From NCBI GenBank assembly GCA_934320655.1, contig CAKRFN010000003.1, forward strand, positions 124,001 through 188,000: DNA of 64,000 nucleotides. The letters are read 5' to 3'. The position numbers were made by a program, and so were the translations under genes. Positions 41,101 to 48,672 of the stretch are shown piece by piece. The first letter of the stretch is position 1; the number at the start of each line of letters is the position of its first letter. The notes under the pieces are model-generated. The model worked only from the letters and a program-made list of their open reading frames with translations. It was not told where the DNA came from and ran no database searches. The DNA is from an uncultured Eubacterium sp. (GTDB taxonomy: Bacteria; Bacillota; Clostridia; Lachnospirales; Lachnospiraceae).

Positions 41101-41310
41101 TCAGACACTTTTACTCTTGCTGCTGATCGTCTTAAAAATATCTCCGACCAGTGCATTCAGCTTTTCTTTAAAAATCAGCACGAGTCCGATTAAAACGACC
41201 AGAATCAGTATCATTTCAACGGTTCCGATCCCTTTTTCATTTCCCAGCACATCCATCGCCTGCCCGAAACGGATACGGGACCGGATGATCCAAAGATCTA
41301 ATTTTTTCAT
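41101..41310 (-). CDS. flp: Flp1-type type IVb pilin
   Basis: 69 residues from ATG 41310 (MKKLDLWIIRSR), eight bases after GGAGG. The prepilin leader ends before GIGTVEMILILVVLIGLVLI, with the expected Glu five residues into the mature pilin, followed by a short soluble part (FKEKLNALVGDIF). This is the main subunit of the tad pilus. A 73-base gap separates it from tadC, and it may be the most expressed gene of the operon. Confidence 0.85.
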   Translation of the reverse strand: MKKLDLWIIRSRIRFGQAMDVLGNEKGIGTVEMILILVVLIGLVLIFKEKLNALVGDIFKTISSKSKSV

Positions 41311-41383
41311 ATGCAAATCCTCCTGTATGCCATAAAATTAAACATTTTATTTCATAATTATTTTGTCATCGGTTATGAGTTAT

Positions 41384-42685
41384 TTATATCTGGAAGCTCG
41401 CCAGCGCGGGAATCATAATGATCACCACGACCAGCCCCAGCATGAGCATCATCGGCAGCAATAGCTTGGTTTGCAGCTCCTCACCGCGCTTTTTGATATT
41501 ACTCTCCTGCGCATCCAATGCCTCCTGCATCTCTTTTTCGAGCAGGCTGCCAAGCCCAGCCGTACCTTTTCGCAGGTTTTGCACCAGCAATGTAGAAAAC
41601 CGCCGGTATACCGATAGCTGCAACCGCTCGCCAAACTGCTCATAGGCGGCGCGCTCACTGATTCCATCCCTGATCTGGTGATAGGTCGTACACATCTCCT
41701 CATAGACCGGCTGTTCACGGGCGAAGGCTCTCCCTTTCCCCCGTTCCTCATAGCTGTGCACCAGCCGCTCCCACGCATAGCCTACCGTCATTCCGGCTCC
41801 GATAAGCAACGACATCTGTCCGAGCATCTGCGGATATTCCGCCAGAAGCAGCTCCCTGCGGTGCTGCTCCTGCCTGCGTGCATCCTCCTTCCTGCCGATC
41901 ATAATCCCTATAACCGCCACGATACCCAGCCCCAGTATTTGATAAGGCGTTCGATTCCGTGCGGCTTTCCACACGAGCCTATGCCCGCCAACATCCGCAG
42001 GCAGACAGAATACGGCATCCGTAGAAGCATTTTCCTCCGCGAGCGTCTGCCTGAGCAGATCATAGAATGTCTCCGCCTCCGACTGCTCCGGCGGATAGAC
42101 CATAAACGAAAACTGGTGTACCGCCTCCGCCCCTTCGTATTCCAGTGCCGCCGTCGCACACACGAGCGCGCCGCGGTCGGTCAGCGTCTCCCGCTGCAAT
42201 TCCCCGTTTAGATTGACCGCGTCATAACGGTCGAGTGTCCAACCGACATTGACCCTGCCATCCAACACAGCCGCCGGAAAGCCGACCGGATGCGTAATGC
42301 AGTCCAAAGACTCATTTTCACCTAAAAACGTCTGCTCCAGTTCTGTGACCGCCTGCTCAAACAGCGTTTCCAGCTCCTGTTTTGTCAGATGGCGGTTCTC
42401 CACTACAACCTGATACGGTTCTTTGATCTGTAAATCATCCACACGCAGCTCATAGTCATGCTCCAGGGAATCGCCTCCGGGCTCCGGTCGGTCGATCCCG
42501 ACCTCAGCTCCCTCTTCGGATACCTCCACCTGCCTGCTCTGACCATTGATCGCGGTCAGACATCCAAAACCTCCGCTGACGACCAAAATCAGCGCATAGA
42601 TTCCCCATGTCTCCCGCCGTCCCTTTCTGGTACACCAGATATAGAAGATCACACCGATCAATGTAACTCCTGCACATAAATACAT
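41384..42685 (-). CDS. tadC: TadC-like type II/IV secretion system F protein
   Basis: 433 residues from ATG 42685 (MYLCAGVTLIGV), five bases after GAGGGG. Unusually long for TadC: residues ~1-235 form an N-terminal membrane plus extracytoplasmic extension (YELRVDDLQIKEPYQVVVEN), and the T2SSF domain follows (LLAEYPQMLGQMSLLIGAGM, TVGYAWERLV, LRKGTAGLGSLLEKEM, LLLPMMLMLGLVVVIIMIP). It forms the inner-membrane platform with TadB. Confidence 0.82.
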   Translation of the reverse strand: MYLCAGVTLIGVIFYIWCTRKGRRETWGIYALILVVSGGFGCLTAINGQSRQVEVSEEGAEVGIDRPEPGGDSLEHDYELRVDDLQIKEPYQVVVENRHLTKQELETLFEQAVTELEQTFLGENESLDCITHPVGFPAAVLDGRVNVGWTLDRYDAVNLNGELQRETLTDRGALVCATAALEYEGAEAVHQFSFMVYPPEQSEAETFYDLLRQTLAEENASTDAVFCLPADVGGHRLVWKAARNRTPYQILGLGIVAVIGIMIGRKEDARRQEQHRRELLLAEYPQMLGQMSLLIGAGMTVGYAWERLVHSYEERGKGRAFAREQPVYEEMCTTYHQIRDGISERAAYEQFGERLQLSVYRRFSTLLVQNLRKGTAGLGSLLEKEMQEALDAQESNIKKRGEELQTKLLLPMMLMLGLVVVIIMIPALASFQI

Positions 42686-42716
42686 ATTTTCCCCTCTTTT
42701 CAATCTAATACGCGAA

Positions 42717-43463
42717 CTATATCTGCATGATTTGTTCCATCATACGCTCAGATAAGGCATATGCAGCCAGATAAACCGCCAGACAGACGCTCATCACACA
42801 GACGCCCGCTACATTTCCATACAACACATCAAAATAACCGGGCGAAGTCACTTTCAGATACAATAAAATCCCCATCGGCATCAAATTCATCACGCGGCTT
42901 TCCAGCCGCCGCGCCGCCAGATCTGCCTGTAGCTGCCTTTGCAGATCGATCTTTTCCCCGATGTGGACAGCCGTCTTTCGGATAATCCCGATAAAATCGC
43001 CGCCGCTGCGCTTTGCAAAGAAAAATACCTGACAAAAGCTGTTCACATCCTCCATATCACTGCGCTCCGCGAAATCTCCCAACAACTGCTCCAGCGGCAC
43101 ATTCAGCGCCAGATGCGCCAGTATATGTTGCAGCTCCTGTACCATCGATGCGTCCGTTCCATACATCCGCACCATTTCCGCATGCGCCTCCCGCCATGCA
43201 TTTTCTACCGAATATCCGGCGTTTAATGCGGCGGCGACCGCGAGAATCGTTTCTTTGAACTGTAGGCAGAGCTCCTGCTTTTGCTGTTGCAGCAGCCGCT
43301 TTGCCCGAATTTTTAAATAAACCGGATAAAACGGTATGAAAAGACATAAGGCAAGCCACGAATGATAGAACAGATCGCTCACCAGCGCGATCCACACAGC
43401 CGCTTCTAAAAAATAGCGCAGCCGCTCGCGCGGTGAATAGTGATAATTCCGGTAATCACGCAA
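42717..43463 (-). CDS. tadB: TadB-like type II/IV secretion system F protein
   Basis: 248 residues. It starts at TTG 43463 behind GGGAGGGACAGC and overlaps tadA by 8 bases. Two N-terminal membrane helices are followed by a T2SSF domain (QFKETILAVAAALNAGYSVE, FCQVFFFAKRSGGDFIGIIR, LESRVMNLMPMGILLYL). Platform protein of the pilus machine, partner of TadC. Confidence 0.85.
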   Translation of the reverse strand: MRDYRNYHYSPRERLRYFLEAAVWIALVSDLFYHSWLALCLFIPFYPVYLKIRAKRLLQQQKQELCLQFKETILAVAAALNAGYSVENAWREAHAEMVRMYGTDASMVQELQHILAHLALNVPLEQLLGDFAERSDMEDVNSFCQVFFFAKRSGGDFIGIIRKTAVHIGEKIDLQRQLQADLAARRLESRVMNLMPMGILLYLKVTSPGYFDVLYGNVAGVCVMSVCLAVYLAAYALSERMMEQIMQI

Positions 43464-44676
43464 GCTGTCCCTCCCATCCGGCAGCGATCAGCTTTTCCGT
43501 GTGAAGTAACGGATGCTGCTGCCGCCATTCACCGACGATCCTGCCCTCACTTTCTCCGGTCTCCTCAAAATGATAGAGCGGATTTAGGCGGATCTCACCG
43601 TTCTCCATGCCGTCAAGCTCCATAATGTCAAGCACCTTTCGCGTCCGGTCACGCAGCCTCCCCAGATGTACGAGCACATCGATGCCGGAGGCGATCTGTG
43701 CACGGATCGCACTGACCGGCAGCTCCATCCCCATGAGCACCATCGTTTCCAGCCGCCGGAGCATATCCTGACACGAATTGGCATGTCCGGTACTAAGTGA
43801 CCCGTCATGTCCGGTATTCATCGCCTGTAGCATGTCCAGCGCCTCCGCGCCCCTGCATTCACCGACGATGATCCGGTCGGGACGCATACGGAGCGCCGTG
43901 CGGATCAACTGGCGGATGGATATTTCCGCTACGCTTTCCAGGTTGGACACCCGTGTCTCCAGCCGCACGAGATTCGCAATGCCGCGAAGCTGCAATTCCG
44001 CGGAATCCTCGATCGTCACGACGCGTTCATCGGACGGGATATAACCGGACAGAGCGTTTAAAAATGTCGTCTTTCCTGATCCTGTACCTCCGGACACAAA
44101 CACGTTGTAGCCGGAAATGACCAATGTCCGCAGCCATTCTGCCATCTGACCGGACAGCGATCCGATCCGCAACAGATCCTCCATCTGCATTGGCTGCGCC
44201 GGAAATTTCCGGATGGTGATTACCGACCCATCGATCGCGACCGGCTCCAGCACGATATTGACGCGCGAACCGTCCCGCAGCCTCGTGTCTACAATCGGCA
44301 TTGACTCATTGACCATACGGTTTCCCGCCGCCACGATCGACTGGATCACATCCTCCAGCTTGTCCTTGGACGGAAACTGCTTGTCCCAGCGGTAGATTCT
44401 GCCTGCTTTCTCATAAAAAATATGATCGCAGCCGTTCACCATGATCTCTGTGATCTGCGGATCTTCCACGAGTTCCTGCAATACATCCAGACCTCTGAGC
44501 GCATGGAACACCTGTTGTCTGGCTGTCTCCCGCATATGCAGGGAAGCCGACGGTGATGCGTGCTCCGTGATCGCTTCATCGATAAGCTCCCACAATTCCC
44601 CGTCCGTCAACTCGCGTGACACATCCATGCGCTCTAACACGATCCTTTGAACCGTTTGTGTATATTCCTGCATCAT
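43456..44676 (-). CDS. tadA: TadA/CpaF pilus assembly ATPase
   Basis: 406 residues. Hexameric secretion ATPase of the VirB11/GspE group. Helical N-terminus, then EIMVNGCDHIFYEKAGRIYR, Walker A VSGGTGSGKTTFLNAL, Asp box VVTIEDSAELQL, Walker B DRIIVGECRGAEALDML, His box STGHANSC. It powers tad pilus extension at the inner membrane. Overlaps tadZ by four bases and tadB by eight. Confidence 0.95.
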   Translation of the reverse strand: MMQEYTQTVQRIVLERMDVSRELTDGELWELIDEAITEHASPSASLHMRETARQQVFHALRGLDVLQELVEDPQITEIMVNGCDHIFYEKAGRIYRWDKQFPSKDKLEDVIQSIVAAGNRMVNESMPIVDTRLRDGSRVNIVLEPVAIDGSVITIRKFPAQPMQMEDLLRIGSLSGQMAEWLRTLVISGYNVFVSGGTGSGKTTFLNALSGYIPSDERVVTIEDSAELQLRGIANLVRLETRVSNLESVAEISIRQLIRTALRMRPDRIIVGECRGAEALDMLQAMNTGHDGSLSTGHANSCQDMLRRLETMVLMGMELPVSAIRAQIASGIDVLVHLGRLRDRTRKVLDIMELDGMENGEIRLNPLYHFEETGESEGRIVGEWRQQHPLLHTEKLIAAGWEGQLA

Positions 44677-45629
44677 AATATTTCCTTTCTTATAAATGCT
44701 GCCATCTCACCAAACAGCAATTCTTCATACATGGACGCATCCAGTGAAAAACTGCCGCTGATCGCCGGCATCGGAATGACCTTCAGATTGGACAGCGATG
44801 CCTGACCGCTCTCCAAGCCGAGATCTTCCAACAGGCGGGTCTGTGCACGATCGTACAGAATCCCCTCCCGCTGGAGACTATACATACAACTGCAGCTATC
44901 ATATACCACCCGAAGGAAGCTGGGTCTGCATGGCAGATTTACCACGATCAACCCATATTCACTCTCCTGCAGCAACTGCCCAAACAGTTGTGTAAAGTCT
45001 TTTCCTGTCAAATCTTCCAGATCCATCTGCACGCGAACCGGCGGGATATAATCTAAGGAGCTGCTTGTCCTGACAAATGCCGGAAGCAGACTGCTAATCG
45101 GCTGTGTGTGCTTGTGCATCTCATAAAACAGATCCCCCACATTGTGATCCTCGATGTCAAAAAAGCCATTATAATAGGTAAAGTCCAGATATAACGTGCG
45201 TATCTGCTCTGAGCGCAACAGCCCGTAGACGACTGCAAATGCGGTCTGCTGGTCATACGCATGCGGCGAACAGATCGCCACCAGCTCTTTGTGAGCATAC
45301 AGCGTGCGAACGGCACCGGACAGACAGATCTGCCGTTCCAATGACTGTCGGTAAAGCTCACGGATCAGCGCATCCGCCGGCTGGTAGGGTGATATTCCCT
45401 GTTCCCCCAGCAAAAAAAGCTGTATGCCGCCATCGGCAGCTTCCGTGTCCCGCAGTATATCATGATAGGCAGCTCCTACCAGTCCAACCAATGCTCCGGA
45501 CTGATACAGCTCCTGCGGGCTGTCGCATAACACCGGCTGCAAACCACAGTCATGCAGCATCAGATAAGTGCTGAGACCTTCCCCGATCTCCCGATCTAAA
45601 ATTGCCAGTTTCGTCTGTATCTGTAGCAC
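44673..45629 (-). CDS. tadZ: TadZ/CpaE-like pilus localisation protein
   Basis: 318 residues. The N-terminus resembles a receiver-like domain (LAILDREIGEGLSTYLMLHD), followed by a degenerate MinD/ParA-type fold (VAICSPHAYDQQTAFAVVYG, LYLDFTYYNGFFD) without an intact Walker A. TadZ places the pilus machine in the cell. Start codon choice is uncertain: a GTG at 45629 lies directly on the GGGAGG ribosome site, so a slightly later non-ATG start is possible. First gene of the operon behind the promoter at 45752-45780. Confidence 0.75.
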   Translation of the reverse strand: MLQIQTKLAILDREIGEGLSTYLMLHDCGLQPVLCDSPQELYQSGALVGLVGAAYHDILRDTEAADGGIQLFLLGEQGISPYQPADALIRELYRQSLERQICLSGAVRTLYAHKELVAICSPHAYDQQTAFAVVYGLLRSEQIRTLYLDFTYYNGFFDIEDHNVGDLFYEMHKHTQPISSLLPAFVRTSSSLDYIPPVRVQMDLEDLTGKDFTQLFGQLLQESEYGLIVVNLPCRPSFLRVVYDSCSCMYSLQREGILYDRAQTRLLEDLGLESGQASLSNLKVIPMPAISGSFSLDASMYEELLFGEMAAFIRKEIL

Positions 45630-45751
45630 CTCCCTTTATAACGAATACTCCTAAAACGCTGATCCATATAAGAATCACTGTGTGAAAACGTGTGAATATA
45701 GCACCTGAAACTTTTGATTTACAGAATTAAGATCTGATAGATTGTAGTGAA

Positions 45752-45780
45752 ATTATAGTTGAGAATGCGGACGCTGTCCA
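45752..45780 (-). promoter_or_regulatory. promoter of the tad pilus operon
   Basis: Minus strand TGGACA (45775-45780), 17 bases, TATAAT (45752-45757). The 38-bp palindrome at 45781-45818 abuts the -35. The remaining ~120 bases to tadZ form the leader, where I see no riboswitch. Confidence 0.65.
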
Positions 45781-45818
45781 TGTAGTATCACGAAAAAAAT
45801 TTTTTTCGCAATACTACA
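45781..45818. repeat. 38-bp near-perfect palindrome at the tad promoter
   Basis: TGTAGTATCACGAAAAAAA (45781-45799) is the complement of TTTTTTTCGCAATACTACA (45800-45818) at 17 of 19 positions. It directly abuts the -35 box of the tad promoter and overlaps the last codons of bofA. It may be an AT-rich UP element with operator, a bofA terminator, or both. Confidence 0.7.
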
Positions 45819-46086
45819 GGTTCATGTACAGTAAAATTGCATAAAGCATCCCGAAACCCCCGATTCCCAAGGTTCCGACCGTGAGCAGGCTCCATAAATT
45901 CAGCCCTACAAATACACTCACCCCTACCGATGCCAACGCGCTGTTGGTCGCCATGATTGCAAACGCCCCCACGATCACCCGAACCAGAAAATGCAGTAAA
46001 AATGCGGCTTTTCTGCGCATGATGCTGATAAAGAGCACTGCCACACAGGCTGCTACGATGAGCAGCATACCGGTCATTGTATCCAT
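45814..46086 (-). CDS. bofA: BofA-family membrane protein
   Basis: 90 residues, three hydrophobic segments (MLLIVAACVAVLFISI; FLVRVIVGAFAIMATNSALA; LLTVGTLGIGGFGMLYAILL). The ending GLNLWSLLTVGTLGIGGFG matches BofA, the inhibitor of pro-sigma-K processing in sporulating Bacilli. In many Clostridia the family is present without evidence for that role. It is read toward the tad operon and divergent from the DUF2508 gene. Confidence 0.75.
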   Translation of the reverse strand: MDTMTGMLLIVAACVAVLFISIMRRKAAFLLHFLVRVIVGAFAIMATNSALASVGVSVFVGLNLWSLLTVGTLGIGGFGMLYAILLYMNL

Positions 46087-46250
46087 CTGCGCCCCCCTGT
46101 CTGCTTTGTACCAATTTACTCTGATTTTTGTAAAATATGCCTATATTTGCATAATCTCCCAATCTGTTGCTTACAATAAAATATGAGATACCTGTACTGC
46201 AAAATTTGATGAATCATTCTGGATGGTTCTCTCACACGAGGAGGTTTCCT

Positions 46251-46472
46251 ATGCTGCACTTATTCCATCAACCGGCAACAACACCTGAAAATAACCCTCA
46301 CTACACGGTATTATTGGACGATCTCGAACGCACAAAGCGGGAGCTGGAACATGTCTATTCCGCTTTTTCGAATGTGACAGATCCGGATCTGATCGATGCC
46401 TATATTTATCAGCTGAATTCCGCCCAGCTCCGCTACCGGTTTTTGCTGAACTCCGTAAAAGAATATAAATAA
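46251..46472 (+). CDS. DUF2508 (YaaL-like) protein
   Basis: 73 residues from ATG 46251 (MLHLFHQPATTPENN), six bases after GAGGAGG. YaaL-like: VLLDDLERTKRELEHVYSAF, LIDAYIYQLNSAQLRYRFLL. In Bacillus yaaL sits beside bofA and recR. Here the pair is kept but the genes are divergent. Function unknown; probably a small cytoplasmic helical protein. Confidence 0.75.
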   Translation: MLHLFHQPATTPENNPHYTVLLDDLERTKRELEHVYSAFSNVTDPDLIDAYIYQLNSAQLRYRFLLNSVKEYK

Positions 46473-46530
46473 GAATACCGGAAACCTACAGAACCTGCCA
46501 CCGGCAGCTTCTTCGGATGCATGGCAACGC

Positions 46531-46558
46531 AAAAAAGAGAGGTTTCCCTCTCTTTTAT
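46531..46558. terminator. bidirectional terminator between DUF2508 and fliS
   Basis: AAAGAGAGG (46534-46542) pairs with CCTCTCTTT (46547-46555) with T/A runs on both sides, serving both converging genes. Confidence 0.8.
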
Positions 46559-47031
46559 ACTAAAAATCCACGGCTATTGCTGCCGCCGTCATAGGCAGAT
46601 TCATTTAATGCATGTTTTCCGTAGGTGTATCCTGCATACACGGTCTCCGTGTTGTGCATGACCGGCTCGGATGTATCCTCCGCCGCGATCTGCGCAAACG
46701 CATCGTACAGCTTGCGCATCACATTTCTGGCATTTGAGATCGGCTTTTTCTTGTGTGTCGCCAATGCCAGTGCGATCTGCCTGCGGCTGTAAGTGTACAG
46801 CGGATAGAGCTGTTTTGCCAGATCATATTTAAAATCCAGCGAATCCTGCAGCCGTACAAGCACTGCATCCGCATGCCGGATCGCCATCCGGTACGGCTCG
46901 CCGCCCAGCTCGTATGCGTCCAGCGCATCATCCAGATAAGTGAAAAAGATCTCATACTGGATCACGATCATTTCACTCGCATTACACTGGGTCAGCCTGC
47001 GCGTAAACTCTTTTTTCTTTTCATCAGTCAT
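46555..47031 (-). CDS. fliS: flagellar chaperone FliS-like protein
   Basis: 158 residues, helical. It lies 25 bases after the flagellin stop, the usual place for FliS, and reads like one: RRLTQCNASEMIVIQYEIFF, TYLDDALDAYELGG, IRHADAVLVRLQDSLDF, LYPLYTYSRRQIALAL. FliS binds the flagellin C-terminus and prevents early polymerisation in the cytosol. The last ~40 residues are less conserved and Gly/Ser-rich. Confidence 0.82.
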   Translation of the reverse strand: MTDEKKKEFTRRLTQCNASEMIVIQYEIFFTYLDDALDAYELGGEPYRMAIRHADAVLVRLQDSLDFKYDLAKQLYPLYTYSRRQIALALATHKKKPISNARNVMRKLYDAFAQIAAEDTSEPVMHNTETVYAGYTYGKHALNESAYDGGSNSRGFLV

Positions 47032-47056
47032 ATTCCATCATCCCCCCGCATTCAGA

Positions 47057-48535
47057 CTACTGCAAGAGCTGTAAAATCTGCTGCGGCATATCATTCGCCT
47101 GTGTCAGAACGGAAATACCCGCCTGATCGAGCACATTCATATTGGAATAAACGGACATTTCCTCTGCCATATCCGTATCCATGATACGTGAGATCGCAGA
47201 CTCCATATTTTCTACAGTTCCGTCCAGACTGCTCACGGCATAGTCCAGCCGGTTCTGATATGCTCCGATACGGGATCTCACCTCGCTGACCTGCGCAATC
47301 GCATCATCGAGTGCGGAGATCGCCTTATCTGCACCGCCTCTGCGGACAAGGTTCAGATCATCGATATAGAGCGCCTCACATGTCACGGAAGGGATTCTCA
47401 GATCGATCACCTGATTCTCATGTGCTCCGACCTGTAAGGTCATGCTGCCGATATCGGTCATTTCAAGGTCAACCGTAGCCTTATGGTTTGCACCATTCTG
47501 AATCGCATCCTTCATGACATTCTGCGTATCCTTCTCCGGATCGATCTCAAAGATCATCTCAAAACCGTTCAGATCGCGGATCGTCACTTTCGTGCCATCC
47601 GTCAGATAGGTCGCTGTGTTGGAAAATCCTTCCCCATATGTAATCGGCAGTTTTGTATCAGGATCAACCATCGGCTGTCCGTTTGCATCCAGCTTCTGGT
47701 CGGTATCGTGGATCAATGTGATTTCAACATCTTTTCCCTCTGCAGTCGTAAGCAGCGTACCGAATACCGATCCCTCGATCTTGGCACTTTTACCGTAATC
47801 AACCGTTACCAGATCATAGGTATCGGTGCCTCCGGCAGCCTTTGTAACTGTCACACCCGCAAGTTCACCGAGCTGCTTGAGCTTCTCATAGATCTCGTCC
47901 TGTGTATCTGTCTGTAAAATCTCTACAGAACAGCCATTGAGCTCTACGACACCTTCCTGTCCGGCTGTGACCTGTAAGCCCTGCAATTCTGCCTGCTCCG
48001 GAAGCTGCGTCACATCGAATTTATAATTTTCTGCCGACACATTGTCGGAAGTCTGGAAATTGCGGATATATGTGCCTGCCAGTTCTCCACCGACACTGGG
48101 GAAAATACGGAAATCCTGCGAACCGTCCAGCAGCGCCTTACCGTTGAACTCTGTATCTGTCGCGATACGGTCGATCTCCTCCTGAAGCGCCACAATCTCC
48201 TGCTGGCATGCCTCTCTGTCCTCTGTACCCATCGTATCGGTTGCAGCCTGAACCGCCAGCTCACGCATACGCTGTAACATCGCATGTGTCTCGTTCAACG
48301 CACCGTCTGCGGTCTGCATAACACTCGCACCGTCTGCCGCATTCTTGCTCGACTGATCCAGCGCCTTGATCTGCGCACGCATTTTATTACTGATCGCCAT
48401 ACCTGCCGGGCTGTCCTTCGCCTTGTTGATCTTGTATCCGGAAGACAGCTTCTCGATAGACGCTGTCAGCGAATTCTCTGTCCGGTGAAGCTGTGCGTTG
48501 GCAATCACAGCCGATATATTCTGGTTTACTTTCAT
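47057..48535 (-). CDS. fliC: flagellin
   Basis: 492 residues. Conserved D0/D1 ends: MKVNQNISAVIANAQLHRTE, SGYKINKAKDSPAGMAISN, LQRMRELAVQAATDTMGTED at the N-terminus, and MDTDMAEEMSVYSNMNVLDQ, AGISVLTQANDMPQQILQLL at the C-terminus. The variable centre (about 150-400) is exposed on the filament. The QRxREL/AVQ stretch is the part of D1 recognised by TLR5, so this flagellin could be seen by the host. Transcribed with fliS. The leader has GAGGTG before the start; I see no convincing sigma-28 promoter in the gap. Confidence 0.95.
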   Translation of the reverse strand: MKVNQNISAVIANAQLHRTENSLTASIEKLSSGYKINKAKDSPAGMAISNKMRAQIKALDQSSKNAADGASVMQTADGALNETHAMLQRMRELAVQAATDTMGTEDREACQQEIVALQEEIDRIATDTEFNGKALLDGSQDFRIFPSVGGELAGTYIRNFQTSDNVSAENYKFDVTQLPEQAELQGLQVTAGQEGVVELNGCSVEILQTDTQDEIYEKLKQLGELAGVTVTKAAGGTDTYDLVTVDYGKSAKIEGSVFGTLLTTAEGKDVEITLIHDTDQKLDANGQPMVDPDTKLPITYGEGFSNTATYLTDGTKVTIRDLNGFEMIFEIDPEKDTQNVMKDAIQNGANHKATVDLEMTDIGSMTLQVGAHENQVIDLRIPSVTCEALYIDDLNLVRRGGADKAISALDDAIAQVSEVRSRIGAYQNRLDYAVSSLDGTVENMESAISRIMDTDMAEEMSVYSNMNVLDQAGISVLTQANDMPQQILQLLQ

Positions 48536-48632
48536 GTTTGCACCTCTGTCTTTTCTCTGTGTGCGCTTCCCTGCTTTGATTTATCCCATCGGCAACCATC
48601 CGTGTCGCCGCTCATTACTCATACAATCCTTT

Positions 48633-48655
48633 TGTGATAGAAATTTCCTGTCACA
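48633..48655. repeat. 23-bp imperfect palindrome between flagellin and DUF6240-type gene
   Basis: TGTGATAGAAA-T-TTCCTGTCACA, arms matching at 9 of 11 positions. The core is like that of 34793-34825. It follows the stop of the DUF6240-type gene, so may terminate or stabilise its transcript. Confidence 0.5.
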
Positions 48656-48672
48656 GAACTTATATCGGAAGA

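Noticed and set aside
45788..46162. Alternative 124-codon minus-strand frame over bofA
   Set aside because: Overlaps the clear BofA frame, has no domain likeness and no RBS.
48536..48632. Sigma-28 flagellin promoter near GCCGAT
   Set aside because: A GCCGATGG segment exists on the minus strand, but no TAAA-type -35 lies at the right distance, so I do not call it.
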